Assembly: GCA_021648365.1 (NCBI GenBank)
Contig: JAKISY010000114.1
Span: 1-13,716, forward strand
Origin: Verrucomicrobiales bacterium
Lineage (GTDB): Bacteria; Verrucomicrobiota; Verrucomicrobiia; Verrucomicrobiales; DEV007
Reading direction: 5' to 3'
DNA length: 13,716 bases
A model generated the notes under the pieces. The model searched no databases, was not told the DNA's origin, and saw only the letters and a program-made list of their open reading frames with translations. Of this stretch, positions 6,657-13,716 are shown in pieces. How positions within the stretch are numbered: the stretch's first letter is position 1; every line of letters starts with the position of its first letter. Position numbers and translations under genes: made by a program.

Positions 6657-6921
6657 CTTATTTACAAGGTATCATCAGCCCGCCCGCTTCCTTTTGCAGA
6701 CGAATAGCCGTTACCAGTGCCACACCTCCTCGATGAATCAACATAAATCCATCAAGAACTCATCTTGCCAAGATTTCTCAAATCATCTCTAGAAAATGCA
6801 GCACTCCACATTCACAAAACAGTAGCGACAAACTCATTTCAGCTTGTCTAAATTTAATCAATTTTCCATTAATCTGCGCTTCCCCTCTTTCTTCAAAAGA
6901 AATGTCGTGTAGTATTTTTTC
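6657..6921. promoter_or_regulatory. Divergent intergenic region between the ABC operon and xth
   Basis: This 265-base spacer separates two genes read away from each other, so it should hold both promoters. Its middle and right part are AT-rich. On the xth side TAGTAT at 6910-6915 is a possible -10 box. An ATCTGCGCT copy lies at 6872-6880, also found just downstream of xth. No convincing promoter for the minus-strand operon, operator, riboswitch or small gene was recognised. Confidence 0.45.
6910..6915 (+). promoter_or_regulatory. Possible -10 box for leaderless xth transcription
   Basis: TAGTAT ends six bases before the xth ATG, which would place transcription start at or next to the A of the ATG. 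No Shine-Dalgarno sequence precedes the ATG. The -35 region sixteen bases upstream (TTTCTT) is a poor match to consensus, so this is tentative. Confidence 0.35.
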
Positions 6922-7680
6922 ATGAAACTCATATCCTGGAACGTCAACGGCATCCGCGCTGCCCTCAAAAAGGACTTCGTCGCCTACGCCGAAGCTCAGC
7001 AGCCCGACATCCTCTGCGTGCAAGAAACCAAAGCCCATCCAGATCAAGTGGAACACCCCGTGCTCGCTGGCTACCACGACTACTGGAACAGCGCCGAGAA
7101 AAAAGGCTACTCCGGCACTGCCGTCTTTTCCAAAACCGAACCGATCAACGTCACCCAGGGCCTCGGCATCCCCGAACATGACAACGAAGGACGCGTCCTC
7201 ACCCTAGAATACCCCGACTTCTACCTAGTCAACGTTTACACCCCCAACTCCCAAAACGAACTGCGCCGCTTAGCTTACCGACAATCATGGGACGCCGCCT
7301 TCCTCGTGCACTTAGTAGCATTAGAAAAAACCAAGCCCGTTATTTTCACCGGTGACCTCAACGTCGCCCACCAAGAAATTGACCTCGCCCGCCCCAAGCA
7401 AAACCGCCGCAACCCCGGCTTCTCCGATGAAGAACGTGCCGGATTCGACAACATCCTCGCCGCTGGCTTCATCGACAGCTTCCGCCATCTGCACCCCGAC
7501 GAAGAAGGCCACTACTCCTGGTGGAGTTACCGCGCCGGAGCCCGTGGCAACAACGTCGGTTGGCGCCTCGATTATTTCGGCATTTCCCCGCAACTACTAC
7601 CCGCCCTCAGCGACGCCACCATCCACAGCGAAACCCTCGGCTCTGATCACTGCCCCGTAGTGCTAGAGCTTGATCTGTAA
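6922..7680 (+). CDS. xth: Exodeoxyribonuclease III / AP endonuclease (ExoIII family)
   Basis: The 252-residue enzyme of the exonuclease-endonuclease-phosphatase fold cuts DNA 5' of abasic sites in base excision repair and trims 3' ends. Active-site residues are all visible: Asn7 in SWNVNGIRA, Glu35 in LCVQETKA, Tyr106 in YTPNSQ, Asp145 and Asn147 in TGDLNVAH, Asp217 in GWRLDYF, and Asp242-His243 in GSDHCPV. The length is normal for the ExoA/ExoIII group. MKLISWNVNG is the canonical N-terminus, so the ATG is secure even though no ribosome binding site precedes it; translation may be leaderless. It is the only intact plus-strand gene seen, divergent from the ABC operon and convergent with trmD. 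Of its neighbours only polA, further right, belongs to the same repair pathway. Confidence 0.97.
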   Translation: MKLISWNVNGIRAALKKDFVAYAEAQQPDILCVQETKAHPDQVEHPVLAGYHDYWNSAEKKGYSGTAVFSKTEPINVTQGLGIPEHDNEGRVLTLEYPDFYLVNVYTPNSQNELRRLAYRQSWDAAFLVHLVALEKTKPVIFTGDLNVAHQEIDLARPKQNRRNPGFSDEERAGFDNILAAGFIDSFRHLHPDEEGHYSWWSYRAGARGNNVGWRLDYFGISPQLLPALSDATIHSETLGSDHCPVVLELDL

Positions 7681-7734
7681 AAAAAAATCTTATCTGCGCT
7701 CATCGGCGACATCTGCGGTTCCACCTCTGATTCT
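7681..7734. repeat. Convergent spacer with paired ATCTGC repeat
   Basis: The 54 bases between the ends of xth and trmD contain ATCTGCGCT (7692-7700) and ATCTGCGG (7711-7718), thirteen bases between the two ATCTGC cores. A run of nine A (7679-7687) would be a T-run for the trmD side, but no stable stem precedes it, so a terminator is not claimed. Similar ATCTGC units occur near 1000 and at 6872. Confidence 0.5.
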
Positions 7735-8406
7735 TCACTCCAACAAATCTGGACGATTCTGCCTCGTCCGTTCCAGCGCCCGCTCTTGCCGCCACTGCAC
7801 GATCTTCGCGTGATGCCCAGACAACAATACCTCCGGCACCTGCATGCCGCGAAAATCCCTCGGCCTGGTATAATGCGGCCCCTCGATCAACTGGCTATCA
7901 GTAAACGACTCCTCCTCCACTGACTGATCATCCCCCAATACTCCAGGAATCAATCTCACCACCGCATCCACCAGCACCGTAGCTGCGATCGCTCCATTAG
8001 TGAGCACATAGTCCCCGATCGATAACTCTAGATCCACCAAAGCCTCCACCACCCTATGATCCACCCCCTCATAGTGACCGCATAGAATGATCAAATGCAC
8101 CTCACTCGACAGAGCCCTCGCCTGAGCTTGATCAAAACGCCTACCCTGTGGAGTCATCAGCACCACCTTGCTATGCTCCGTCCTCAACTCCTCCACCGCA
8201 GCAAAAAAAGGCTCCACCTTCATCACCATACCAGGTCCACCACCAAAAGGTTCATCATCCACACGTCGGTGACGATCTTCGCTCCAATCCCGCAAATCAT
8301 GCACCGCCAAATCCACCGCACCCGCCGCCTGCGCTCGACCCATGATGCTCTCGCTCAAAGGTCCACGACAGATTTCTGGGAATATCGTCAGTATATCAAT
8401 TTTCAT
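7735..8406 (-). CDS. trmD: tRNA (guanine-37-N1)-methyltransferase
   Basis: TrmD transfers a methyl group from S-adenosylmethionine to G37 of tRNAs, which prevents frameshifting. Numbering from the start chosen here (223 residues), the SPOUT-fold motifs are all present: DDEPFGGGPGMVM (50-62), LCGHYEGVDHRV (108-119), the knotted cofactor site SIGDYVLTNGAIAA (129-142), RLIPGVLG (151-158) with Arg151, Asp170 in SFTDSQL as the expected catalytic base, and PHYTRP (177-182). Most TrmD proteins read TGGELPA where this has TNGAIAA; I recall that form from Verrucomicrobia. An ATG twelve bases upstream (8418) gives four extra residues, but GGAG six bases before 8406 and the family N-terminus MKIDILTIFPE favour the shorter form. 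The usual partners rpsP, rimM and rplS are absent; it is the last gene of the polA run. Confidence 0.96.
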   Translation of the reverse strand: MKIDILTIFPEICRGPLSESIMGRAQAAGAVDLAVHDLRDWSEDRHRRVDDEPFGGGPGMVMKVEPFFAAVEELRTEHSKVVLMTPQGRRFDQAQARALSSEVHLIILCGHYEGVDHRVVEALVDLELSIGDYVLTNGAIAATVLVDAVVRLIPGVLGDDQSVEEESFTDSQLIEGPHYTRPRDFRGMQVPEVLLSGHHAKIVQWRQERALERTRQNRPDLLE

Positions 8407-8412
8407 CTGCTG

Positions 8413-8416
8413 CTCC
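8413..8416 (-). promoter_or_regulatory. Ribosome binding site deciding the trmD start
   Basis: GGAG on the minus strand, six bases before the ATG at 8404-8406. It overlaps the alternative upstream ATG (8416-8418), which itself has no good ribosome binding site. Confidence 0.6.
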
Positions 8417-8422
8417 ATTCAC

Positions 8423-9313
8423 TCAAAACGCCCCAAAACGCCCAATCGCCTCGCTCAAAGTCACAATCACCCGATCCTCCCAAGTCGCCTTCTTGGGCTG
8501 AAGCGACACCACCCCAGGAGCTTTGACAAGTAGAAAAGGGCGTCCCGATAGCCATTGTTCCTCGCCAGTCTTACTGTTCACTTTACTCGCCCGATAGGGC
8601 AAATGCCGTTCCGCATACACATAGCCAGAAACCAACACTCCTCGGTTAGGATCTATAGCATCAAAAACAAACCCAGAGTCCTGCTTGCGCAACTTCGCCG
8701 GCACCCGAGTCACCACCACAAAATGATTTTTGCTCGCCTCCCACTGCACCCAACCATCCCCCTCTTTCTCCCTCGACGCAGTGTAAGAACGCAACTGAAT
8801 GATCGGCGGCACCCCTTCACTCAATGATCGGCGCAAACTCCCATGCACCCGCGCTAAAAAATCCTCATCACCCTCTCCCTCTCGTCGATCCAACTCCAGA
8901 CGCGTCACTGGCTGCATCTCATGATCCTTGAGCAGATCATTAAAAGCCGCACACAAATCCGCAGCGAACACCCCCTGATGCCCAAAGCGTTTGCTGCGCG
9001 GAAATACCCCCGATGTTTTGTTCTTAAAATAACGATCAATCACGAAACGCAGTCGCTTGCTCTCACTCCCACCTAACAATGAATCATAAGCCGCTTGCAT
9101 CTTCGGCGTGCCACTTCGCAAGACATTGATCAACGCCGTCGGTCCACAGGCGCGCCTAGAGTCCTGATACAACTGTTGCTTCACCACCCGCGACTCATCG
9201 ACCTCCACCCCAGTGAACGCATCTTCAGCCCACAACAGCAACCCCTGTCCACCGATAGTGAACCAGACTGACAAAGCTACCATGCTAATACTAAAAATAC
9301 GCATCCCTTTCAT
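8423..9313 (-). CDS. Exported C39-like papain-fold protein, putative cysteine peptidase
   Basis: Taking the ATG at 9313, the protein has 296 residues and opens with a signal-peptide-like stretch, MKGMRIFSIS then a hydrophobic run to about residue 28, so it is probably exported. RRACGPTALINVLRSG (53-68) carries the CGPTA box of C39-like peptidases, with Cys56 as nucleophile. NHFVVVTRV (196-204) supplies His197, and DAIDPNRG (218-225) supplies the third polar or acidic residue. This Cys-His-Asp order is that of the papain-like C39 group. C39 domains cleave double-glycine leaders in exporters, but stand-alone periplasmic members have largely unknown substrates. A GTG at 9331 would add six residues; neither start has a clear ribosome binding site, and the ATG gives the better signal peptide. 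It lies between the membrane protein gene and trmD with short gaps, so it is probably co-transcribed. No other gene points to a substrate. Confidence 0.7.
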   Translation of the reverse strand: MKGMRIFSISMVALSVWFTIGGQGLLLWAEDAFTGVEVDESRVVKQQLYQDSRRACGPTALINVLRSGTPKMQAAYDSLLGGSESKRLRFVIDRYFKNKTSGVFPRSKRFGHQGVFAADLCAAFNDLLKDHEMQPVTRLELDRREGEGDEDFLARVHGSLRRSLSEGVPPIIQLRSYTASREKEGDGWVQWEASKNHFVVVTRVPAKLRKQDSGFVFDAIDPNRGVLVSGYVYAERHLPYRASKVNSKTGEEQWLSGRPFLLVKAPGVVSLQPKKATWEDRVIVTLSEAIGRFGAF

Positions 9314-9345
9314 TTTATACGGTGACGCCACACTTCAAAAAACAA

Positions 9346-10866
9346 CTACCCCCGAAACAACGGTAGTTGCACCAGCTCGACCACTCGCATCACTACCACC
9401 GCACTCAAAACGAGGTGCATACCCGTATAAAGATACGCCACCCAGCGATGTTTTCCATCTCTCATCGTGCGCCGGCGCAGCCTTTCGGCAATCCATACAA
9501 AAGTCACCATCAAAGGCAGATAGAGCGAAAGCATGAATCGGTCGCCCTTGCCAATAGGGGAATAAAAACCGTAAGCCATCGCATACAGAACAAAAGCGCC
9601 GAGCGCAAACATCAGCATCCATACCCCACTCCAAGGTTGCTTGCGCAGTTCACTCTCCGGCACTCGCCGCATCGCCCACCCATAGATGAGTGCCATCACC
9701 GCAGTTATGATGATTAAAGCCAACAGATACCAACCTCGATCGGGCAATAATTGTTTCCACTCCCGGTTACGATTTTTGTTCTGCCTCGTTTTTTCAGGAT
9801 AAAGCAAACCTCCCACCTTCACCTCCACCCCATCGCGCATGCGCTGCCACATTTCCTCTTTGCTATGAGTTTTCAGATATTTCGACAGTGACGGCTTTTC
9901 GTCCGCCGTCATATTTCGTAAGCTCTCACGATCACCGTGAGTCCCCATAAATCGGTAGCAGTCCTCAAAGTTGTCCATCCACAACCAATAACCAGGATAC
10001 GAATGGAAAGGCGCGCCGAACTGCTGGTTGGCGTAACTCAGGCGTGGACCCGTGACCATCAAAAAGCTCATCACTAGCACCGCCATACCGACAAAATGAT
10101 TTTGCGGATGCCAGCGCGTATCCGCCTGCTTGCCGCGCCAGCGACGGAAAACTTCCACCACAAAACGCAAAGCCGTCACTCCGAAAAATACCAACAACAA
10201 AGGCTGCACCGAGGTTTTTGCCAAATACGCCAAACCCGCAAACAAACCCAACAAAGCATACAACCACAATTCATTGTGCCGCATCAACGCCAAACAGCAG
10301 ACCCAAGTCGCGAAAAAGAAAATGTAATAAAGGATCTCCGGCTGGAAAAAAACCGCCCTTGGCAAAAAAGCCCCAAGCCCGCCTAACAACATCAAGTTGA
10401 TCGCTCCTGGAATCGAAAAAATACGAGCACATGCCAAACCCAATAAATTTAAAAACACCGCACTGAGCACCACATTGAACCACTTGCCACGCTGAAAAAA
10501 CGTCTCGTGATCATCGCTCTGAAACCTCGCTGCCACCCACGGCCAAAGCGGGTTGACCACCCCATCGGTGAAGTGTGGCAGTTTGCGCCACATTGAATCC
10601 GTGATCCCATCCTCGGGTTTAGATTCTGCTTGCTCTCGTCCTAGAGTGCGCTCCGCCATCGAGATATTGTGCTCCTGATCGTGATTCACTCGATCACGAT
10701 TGGTCTGATAAAACAACTGCGTAGCTAGAAAGAAATACCCCACATTGAACACCACCAGAAAAAGCACAAAACCCAATCTCGGATAAAGAGATCGGCGCGA
10801 CTTCCGCCCCGCGACTTGCTTCCCGCTCGCTTTCGAAGAGATCTCACTGTGTTCACCTTCAGTCAT
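9346..10866 (-). CDS. Multi-spanning membrane protein resembling GT-C (ArnT/PMT-like) glycosyltransferases
   Basis: The 506-residue protein has about eleven predicted membrane helices: one at about 31-53, a soluble loop at 54-127, a cluster at 129-275, a second loop at 276-378, and a last group at 380-497. A long first extracytoplasmic loop after helix 1, ending in TDGVVNPLWPWVAARF (100-115), is the layout of polyprenyl-phosphate sugar transferases of the GT39/GT83 type, where that loop carries catalytic acidic residues. A clear DE or DD motif is not visible, so catalysis is not proven. The N-terminus is basic and cytoplasmic. The start is supported by GAGG seven bases before the ATG. It follows polA by 25 bases. 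It may transfer a sugar onto lipid or protein at the outer face of the membrane, but it could equally be an uncharacterised membrane protein. Confidence 0.55.
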   Translation of the reverse strand: MTEGEHSEISSKASGKQVAGRKSRRSLYPRLGFVLFLVVFNVGYFFLATQLFYQTNRDRVNHDQEHNISMAERTLGREQAESKPEDGITDSMWRKLPHFTDGVVNPLWPWVAARFQSDDHETFFQRGKWFNVVLSAVFLNLLGLACARIFSIPGAINLMLLGGLGAFLPRAVFFQPEILYYIFFFATWVCCLALMRHNELWLYALLGLFAGLAYLAKTSVQPLLLVFFGVTALRFVVEVFRRWRGKQADTRWHPQNHFVGMAVLVMSFLMVTGPRLSYANQQFGAPFHSYPGYWLWMDNFEDCYRFMGTHGDRESLRNMTADEKPSLSKYLKTHSKEEMWQRMRDGVEVKVGGLLYPEKTRQNKNRNREWKQLLPDRGWYLLALIIITAVMALIYGWAMRRVPESELRKQPWSGVWMLMFALGAFVLYAMAYGFYSPIGKGDRFMLSLYLPLMVTFVWIAERLRRRTMRDGKHRWVAYLYTGMHLVLSAVVVMRVVELVQLPLFRG

Positions 10867-10873
10867 TTACTTT

Positions 10874-10877
10874 CCTC
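10874..10877 (-). promoter_or_regulatory. Ribosome binding site of the membrane protein gene
   Basis: GAGG on the minus strand, seven bases before the ATG at 10864-10866, inside the 25-base gap after polA. It supports separate initiation within a shared transcript. Confidence 0.6.
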
Positions 10878-10891
10878 TAATTTACCGTGAC

Positions 10892-13675
10892 CTAATGCGC
10901 TTCGAGCCATGATTCTCCCACTCCCGTCTCCACCACAATAGGCACCTTCAGCGGCAGTGCAATTTTCATACTAGACTCCACCACCTGCCTGACCTGCTGC
11001 TCTTCAGAACGCAGTAGATCAAAAACCAACTCATCATGCACCTGCAACACCATGCGGGTTTGCAATCCTTGTTCCCGCAAAGTCTTTGCCACTTTCACCA
11101 TCGCCAGCTTGATCATATCCGCCGCCGTGCCCTGAATCGGCGTATTGATCGCCGTCCGCTCTGCGGCACTGCGCACCAAAGCATTACGATCATTGATCCC
11201 CGGCAGCAAACGCCGCCGTCCACTCAGAGTCTCCACATAGCCCAAGTCGCGAGCCGTCTCCACCGTTTGCTCCATGAAGATTTTCACCCCCGCATACTGC
11301 TTGAAATACTGCTCAATGATCTCACTCGCCTCGCGCCTCGCTATGCCCAAACGCTGCGACAAACCAAAAGCCGAAATGCCATAAATAATCCCAAAATTCA
11401 CCATCTTCGCCGTGCGCCGCATCTCGGAATCCACCTCATCCAACTCCACTCCAAAAACGCGAGCTGCCGTTGCCGTGTGAATATCCAATCCTTGCTGAAA
11501 AGCTTCCGTCATCGCAGGATCACCACTCAAAGAAGCCATCACTCGCAATTCGATTTGAGAATAATCCGCAGCCAACAAACAATGCTCATCATCGCGCGCG
11601 ATGAAAGCCCCACGAATCGCCCGCCCTTGTTCTGTGCGAATCGGTATATTCTGCAAGTTGGGATGATTCGAAGACAAGCGCCCCGTCGCCGTCATCATTT
11701 GCAAAAAAGTCGTATGCACTCGCCCTGTTTTAACAAAAATCGCCTCAGGCAAAGTATCCACATAAGTATTCTTCAATTTAGTAGCTTCGCGATACTCCAA
11801 GATATCCCTGACGATTTCATGATCAGTCGCCAACGAAGACAACACTTTTTCATCCGTTTTGTATTGCCCTGTCTTGGTCTTCTTAGGCTTTTCTAACAAC
11901 TTCAATTCATCAAACAGAACTTCTCCCAACTGCTTCGGAGAATTCAGATTAAAGTCTCGACCTGCCGCCGTAGAGATTTGCTCGCGCAAACTATCAATCT
12001 GCATCCCCAACTGCACCCCTATCTTTTTCAGCACTACCACATCCAAGGCGATGCCCTCTGCCTCCATCGCTACTAACACTGGCGTTAGCGGAGACTCGAT
12101 CTCATAGAATACCGTCTCTTGACCCGATGACTTCAACCGCTCGCGCAAAATCTCCGCCAGTTGCCACGTCACATCCGCATCCTCCGCTGCATACTCCGCG
12201 ATCTCCTCCGACTTCTCTTCGACAATATCCAACATACTAAGCTGCCCCCCCTTATCAGCCTTCGCCCCGATCAGCGACTCTATCGACACCGGAGTATAAC
12301 CCAACAACTGCTCACTGACCTTGTCCATCTGATGCCCCTGATCAGGATCCAGCAAGGTATGCGCCAACATCGTATCAAACAAAGTGCCGGCCACCACCAG
12401 CCCCTTCCATTTCAACACCGCTAGATCAAACTTCAAATGATGCCCTATTTTTTCACTAGCTGGGTTCTCGAAAACCTCCCGCAACTCCTGCAATACCTCC
12501 GCCATCGCCTGATCCACCAGCGGCATCTCAAGATAGACGCCTTCATGTGCCTTCCAGCTAAAAGCAATGCCCAACAACTGCGTATCCTTGACATTCAAAC
12601 CAGAGGTCTCCGTATCAAAGCAAAAACTCTTCTGCTGACTCAAGTCCGCAATGAACTCAGCTCGTCCCGACTTGTCGTCCGCAGCGATATTGCGATAGCT
12701 GTGCTCCACCTCTTGCAAAGTTTTCAAATTCACCGCTACAACCCCCTCTTCAGACTCATCCTTGCCGTCAGCTTTCGAATCAAACCCTCGCCCCGCTTGG
12801 AAGTCTTTGCCAAACAAGCGCCTACCCAGAGTATTAAACTCTAGTTCCACAAACAGCTTCTGCAGCGCGGCATCATCGCGCTCCCGCAAAATCAAATCAT
12901 CTGGCCCCAGCTCGAGCGGCACATCCACGATGATCGTAGCCAGCTCTCTTGATAACCGAGCTTGCTCAGCAAAATTCACCACATTCTCTTTTTGTTTGCC
13001 CTTCAGTTCATCCGTATGAGCCAACAGACCTTCAACCCCTCCATACAAAGCCACTAACTTTTTAGCCGTCTTTTCACCAATGCCCGGCACCCCAGGGATG
13101 TTATCCGAGGCATCACCCCACAAACCTAAGATGTCGATCACCTGTGACGGATCCTGTATTTGCCACTGCTCGCATATTTCAGTCACACCCAGCACCTCAT
13201 CATCACCACCCTTGCGCCCAGGTTTATACATGAAGGTCCTTGGTGCGACCAACTGCGCAAAATCCTTATCCGGAGTCACCATGAACGTTTCAAAATCCCC
13301 CGACTTTTCCGCCACCGCCGCCAAGGTGCCAATGATGTCATCTGCCTCGAAGCCGTCGCGCTCGATCACTGGGATATTGAAAGCCTGCAACATCTTTTTG
13401 ACGATCGGAATCGCCACCTGCAACTCCTCTGGCATCGCATCACGCTGAGCTTTATATGCAGGATACCTCTCATGCCGCACCGTTGGTGCCGAAGTATCAA
13501 AAACCACAGCCAAATGCGTAGGTTCTCGCCGCTTGATCAAATAAAGCAAGGTATTGGCAAAACCATGAACAGCAGAAGTATTCAGTCCCGCAGAAGTCAC
13601 AATGGGATTGCGCATCAAAGCAAAGTGCGCCCGATATACCAAGGCCATGCCATCTAATAAAAATAATCGTTTCAT
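10892..13675 (-). CDS. polA: DNA polymerase I with 5'-3' and 3'-5' exonuclease domains
   Basis: The 927-residue enzyme fills gaps and removes RNA primers in replication and repair, and its length matches full bacterial Pol I. The 5' nuclease (about 1-295) has Asp8, Asp60, EADDIIGT (110-117), TPDKDFAQL (134-142) and GDASDNIPGVPGIGEKTA (187-204). The proofreading domain (about 340-515) keeps FDTETSG with Asp354 and Glu356, Asp417 in HHLKFDLAVL, and Tyr495 and Asp499 in YAAEDADVT, so it should be active. The polymerase part has motif A ADYSQIELR (Asp704), motif B RRTAKMVNFGIIYG with Arg753, Lys757, Phe761 and Tyr765, and motif C QVHDELVFD (His880-Asp881-Glu882). The start is the family's MKRLFLLDG, with GGA seven bases before the ATG. 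It is the first gene of the run leading to trmD; any promoter would lie at or beyond the window edge. Confidence 0.98.
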   Translation of the reverse strand: MKRLFLLDGMALVYRAHFALMRNPIVTSAGLNTSAVHGFANTLLYLIKRREPTHLAVVFDTSAPTVRHERYPAYKAQRDAMPEELQVAIPIVKKMLQAFNIPVIERDGFEADDIIGTLAAVAEKSGDFETFMVTPDKDFAQLVAPRTFMYKPGRKGGDDEVLGVTEICEQWQIQDPSQVIDILGLWGDASDNIPGVPGIGEKTAKKLVALYGGVEGLLAHTDELKGKQKENVVNFAEQARLSRELATIIVDVPLELGPDDLILRERDDAALQKLFVELEFNTLGRRLFGKDFQAGRGFDSKADGKDESEEGVVAVNLKTLQEVEHSYRNIAADDKSGRAEFIADLSQQKSFCFDTETSGLNVKDTQLLGIAFSWKAHEGVYLEMPLVDQAMAEVLQELREVFENPASEKIGHHLKFDLAVLKWKGLVVAGTLFDTMLAHTLLDPDQGHQMDKVSEQLLGYTPVSIESLIGAKADKGGQLSMLDIVEEKSEEIAEYAAEDADVTWQLAEILRERLKSSGQETVFYEIESPLTPVLVAMEAEGIALDVVVLKKIGVQLGMQIDSLREQISTAAGRDFNLNSPKQLGEVLFDELKLLEKPKKTKTGQYKTDEKVLSSLATDHEIVRDILEYREATKLKNTYVDTLPEAIFVKTGRVHTTFLQMMTATGRLSSNHPNLQNIPIRTEQGRAIRGAFIARDDEHCLLAADYSQIELRVMASLSGDPAMTEAFQQGLDIHTATAARVFGVELDEVDSEMRRTAKMVNFGIIYGISAFGLSQRLGIARREASEIIEQYFKQYAGVKIFMEQTVETARDLGYVETLSGRRRLLPGINDRNALVRSAAERTAINTPIQGTAADMIKLAMVKVAKTLREQGLQTRMVLQVHDELVFDLLRSEEQQVRQVVESSMKIALPLKVPIVVETGVGESWLEAH

Positions 13676-13716
13676 GCTTTATTCCGCTGTTACTTCATCT
13701 CACTCACTTAAACTTT
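13676..13716. other. Start of the region upstream of polA
   Basis: Only 41 bases remain before the window ends. They include GGA at 13683-13685 as a weak ribosome binding site for polA. No promoter elements or further gene can be supported here. Confidence 0.3.

Noticed and set aside
6778..7179. Minus-strand frame of 133 codons crossing the xth start
   Set aside because: It is antisense to the conserved N-terminal half of xth, and its product shows no recognisable motif.
7679..7720. T-run on the minus strand after trmD as an intrinsic terminator
   Set aside because: Nine T residues are present but no stem longer than three pairs could be formed ahead of them.
8423..9331. C39-like protein as a lipoprotein
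   Set aside because: No cysteine lies at the end of the signal-like segment, so there is no lipobox.
11036..11896. Long plus-strand frame of 286 codons
   Set aside because: It lies wholly within polA in antisense, its product is rich in His, Arg and Gln with no domain, and polA is certain.

Overview
The window reads as a chromosomal piece of a Gram-negative-type bacterium, most likely from the Verrucomicrobiota or a PVC relative. This rests on moderate GC, a GldA/GldF/GldG-like ABC operon joined to a DUF4340 gene, the TrmD variant motif GDYVLTNGAIAA, and ATCTGC-type intergenic repeats. All of these are inferences from recalled family features, not from a search.

Layout, left to right. Bases 3-131 (+) hold a remnant of an integron integrase (IntI): about 42 codons covering the IntI-specific insert, ended by TAG. 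A VapBC-type toxin-antitoxin pair follows on the minus strand (toxin 261-659, antitoxin 656-913), with a nested inverted repeat upstream that looks like its operator. A 276-base spacer (914-1189) holds that operator plus degenerate repeat-like sequence.

From 6656 down to 1190 (minus strand) lies a tight four-gene operon, in transcription order: ABC ATPase, ABC-2 permease, GldG-like auxiliary protein, DUF4340 protein. The last two carry long soluble domains expected outside the cytoplasmic membrane, both with lysine-rich low-complexity stretches. Together they look like an envelope ABC machine of unknown substrate, related to the GldAFG complex of gliding Bacteroidetes.

A 265-base divergent spacer separates this operon from xth (6922-7680, +), the only intact plus-strand gene seen. 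It encodes an exonuclease III/AP endonuclease and may be read from a leaderless mRNA. Convergent to it is a second minus-strand run, 13675 to 7735: polA (complete DNA polymerase I with both nuclease domains), a multi-spanning membrane protein resembling GT-C glycosyltransferases, an exported C39-like papain-fold protein, and trmD (tRNA m1G37 methyltransferase). Spacings of about 15-35 bases suggest co-transcription. polA and xth both serve base excision repair; the other two genes of that run have no evident link to them.

No tRNA, rRNA, CRISPR array, complete insertion sequence or convincing intrinsic terminator was seen.
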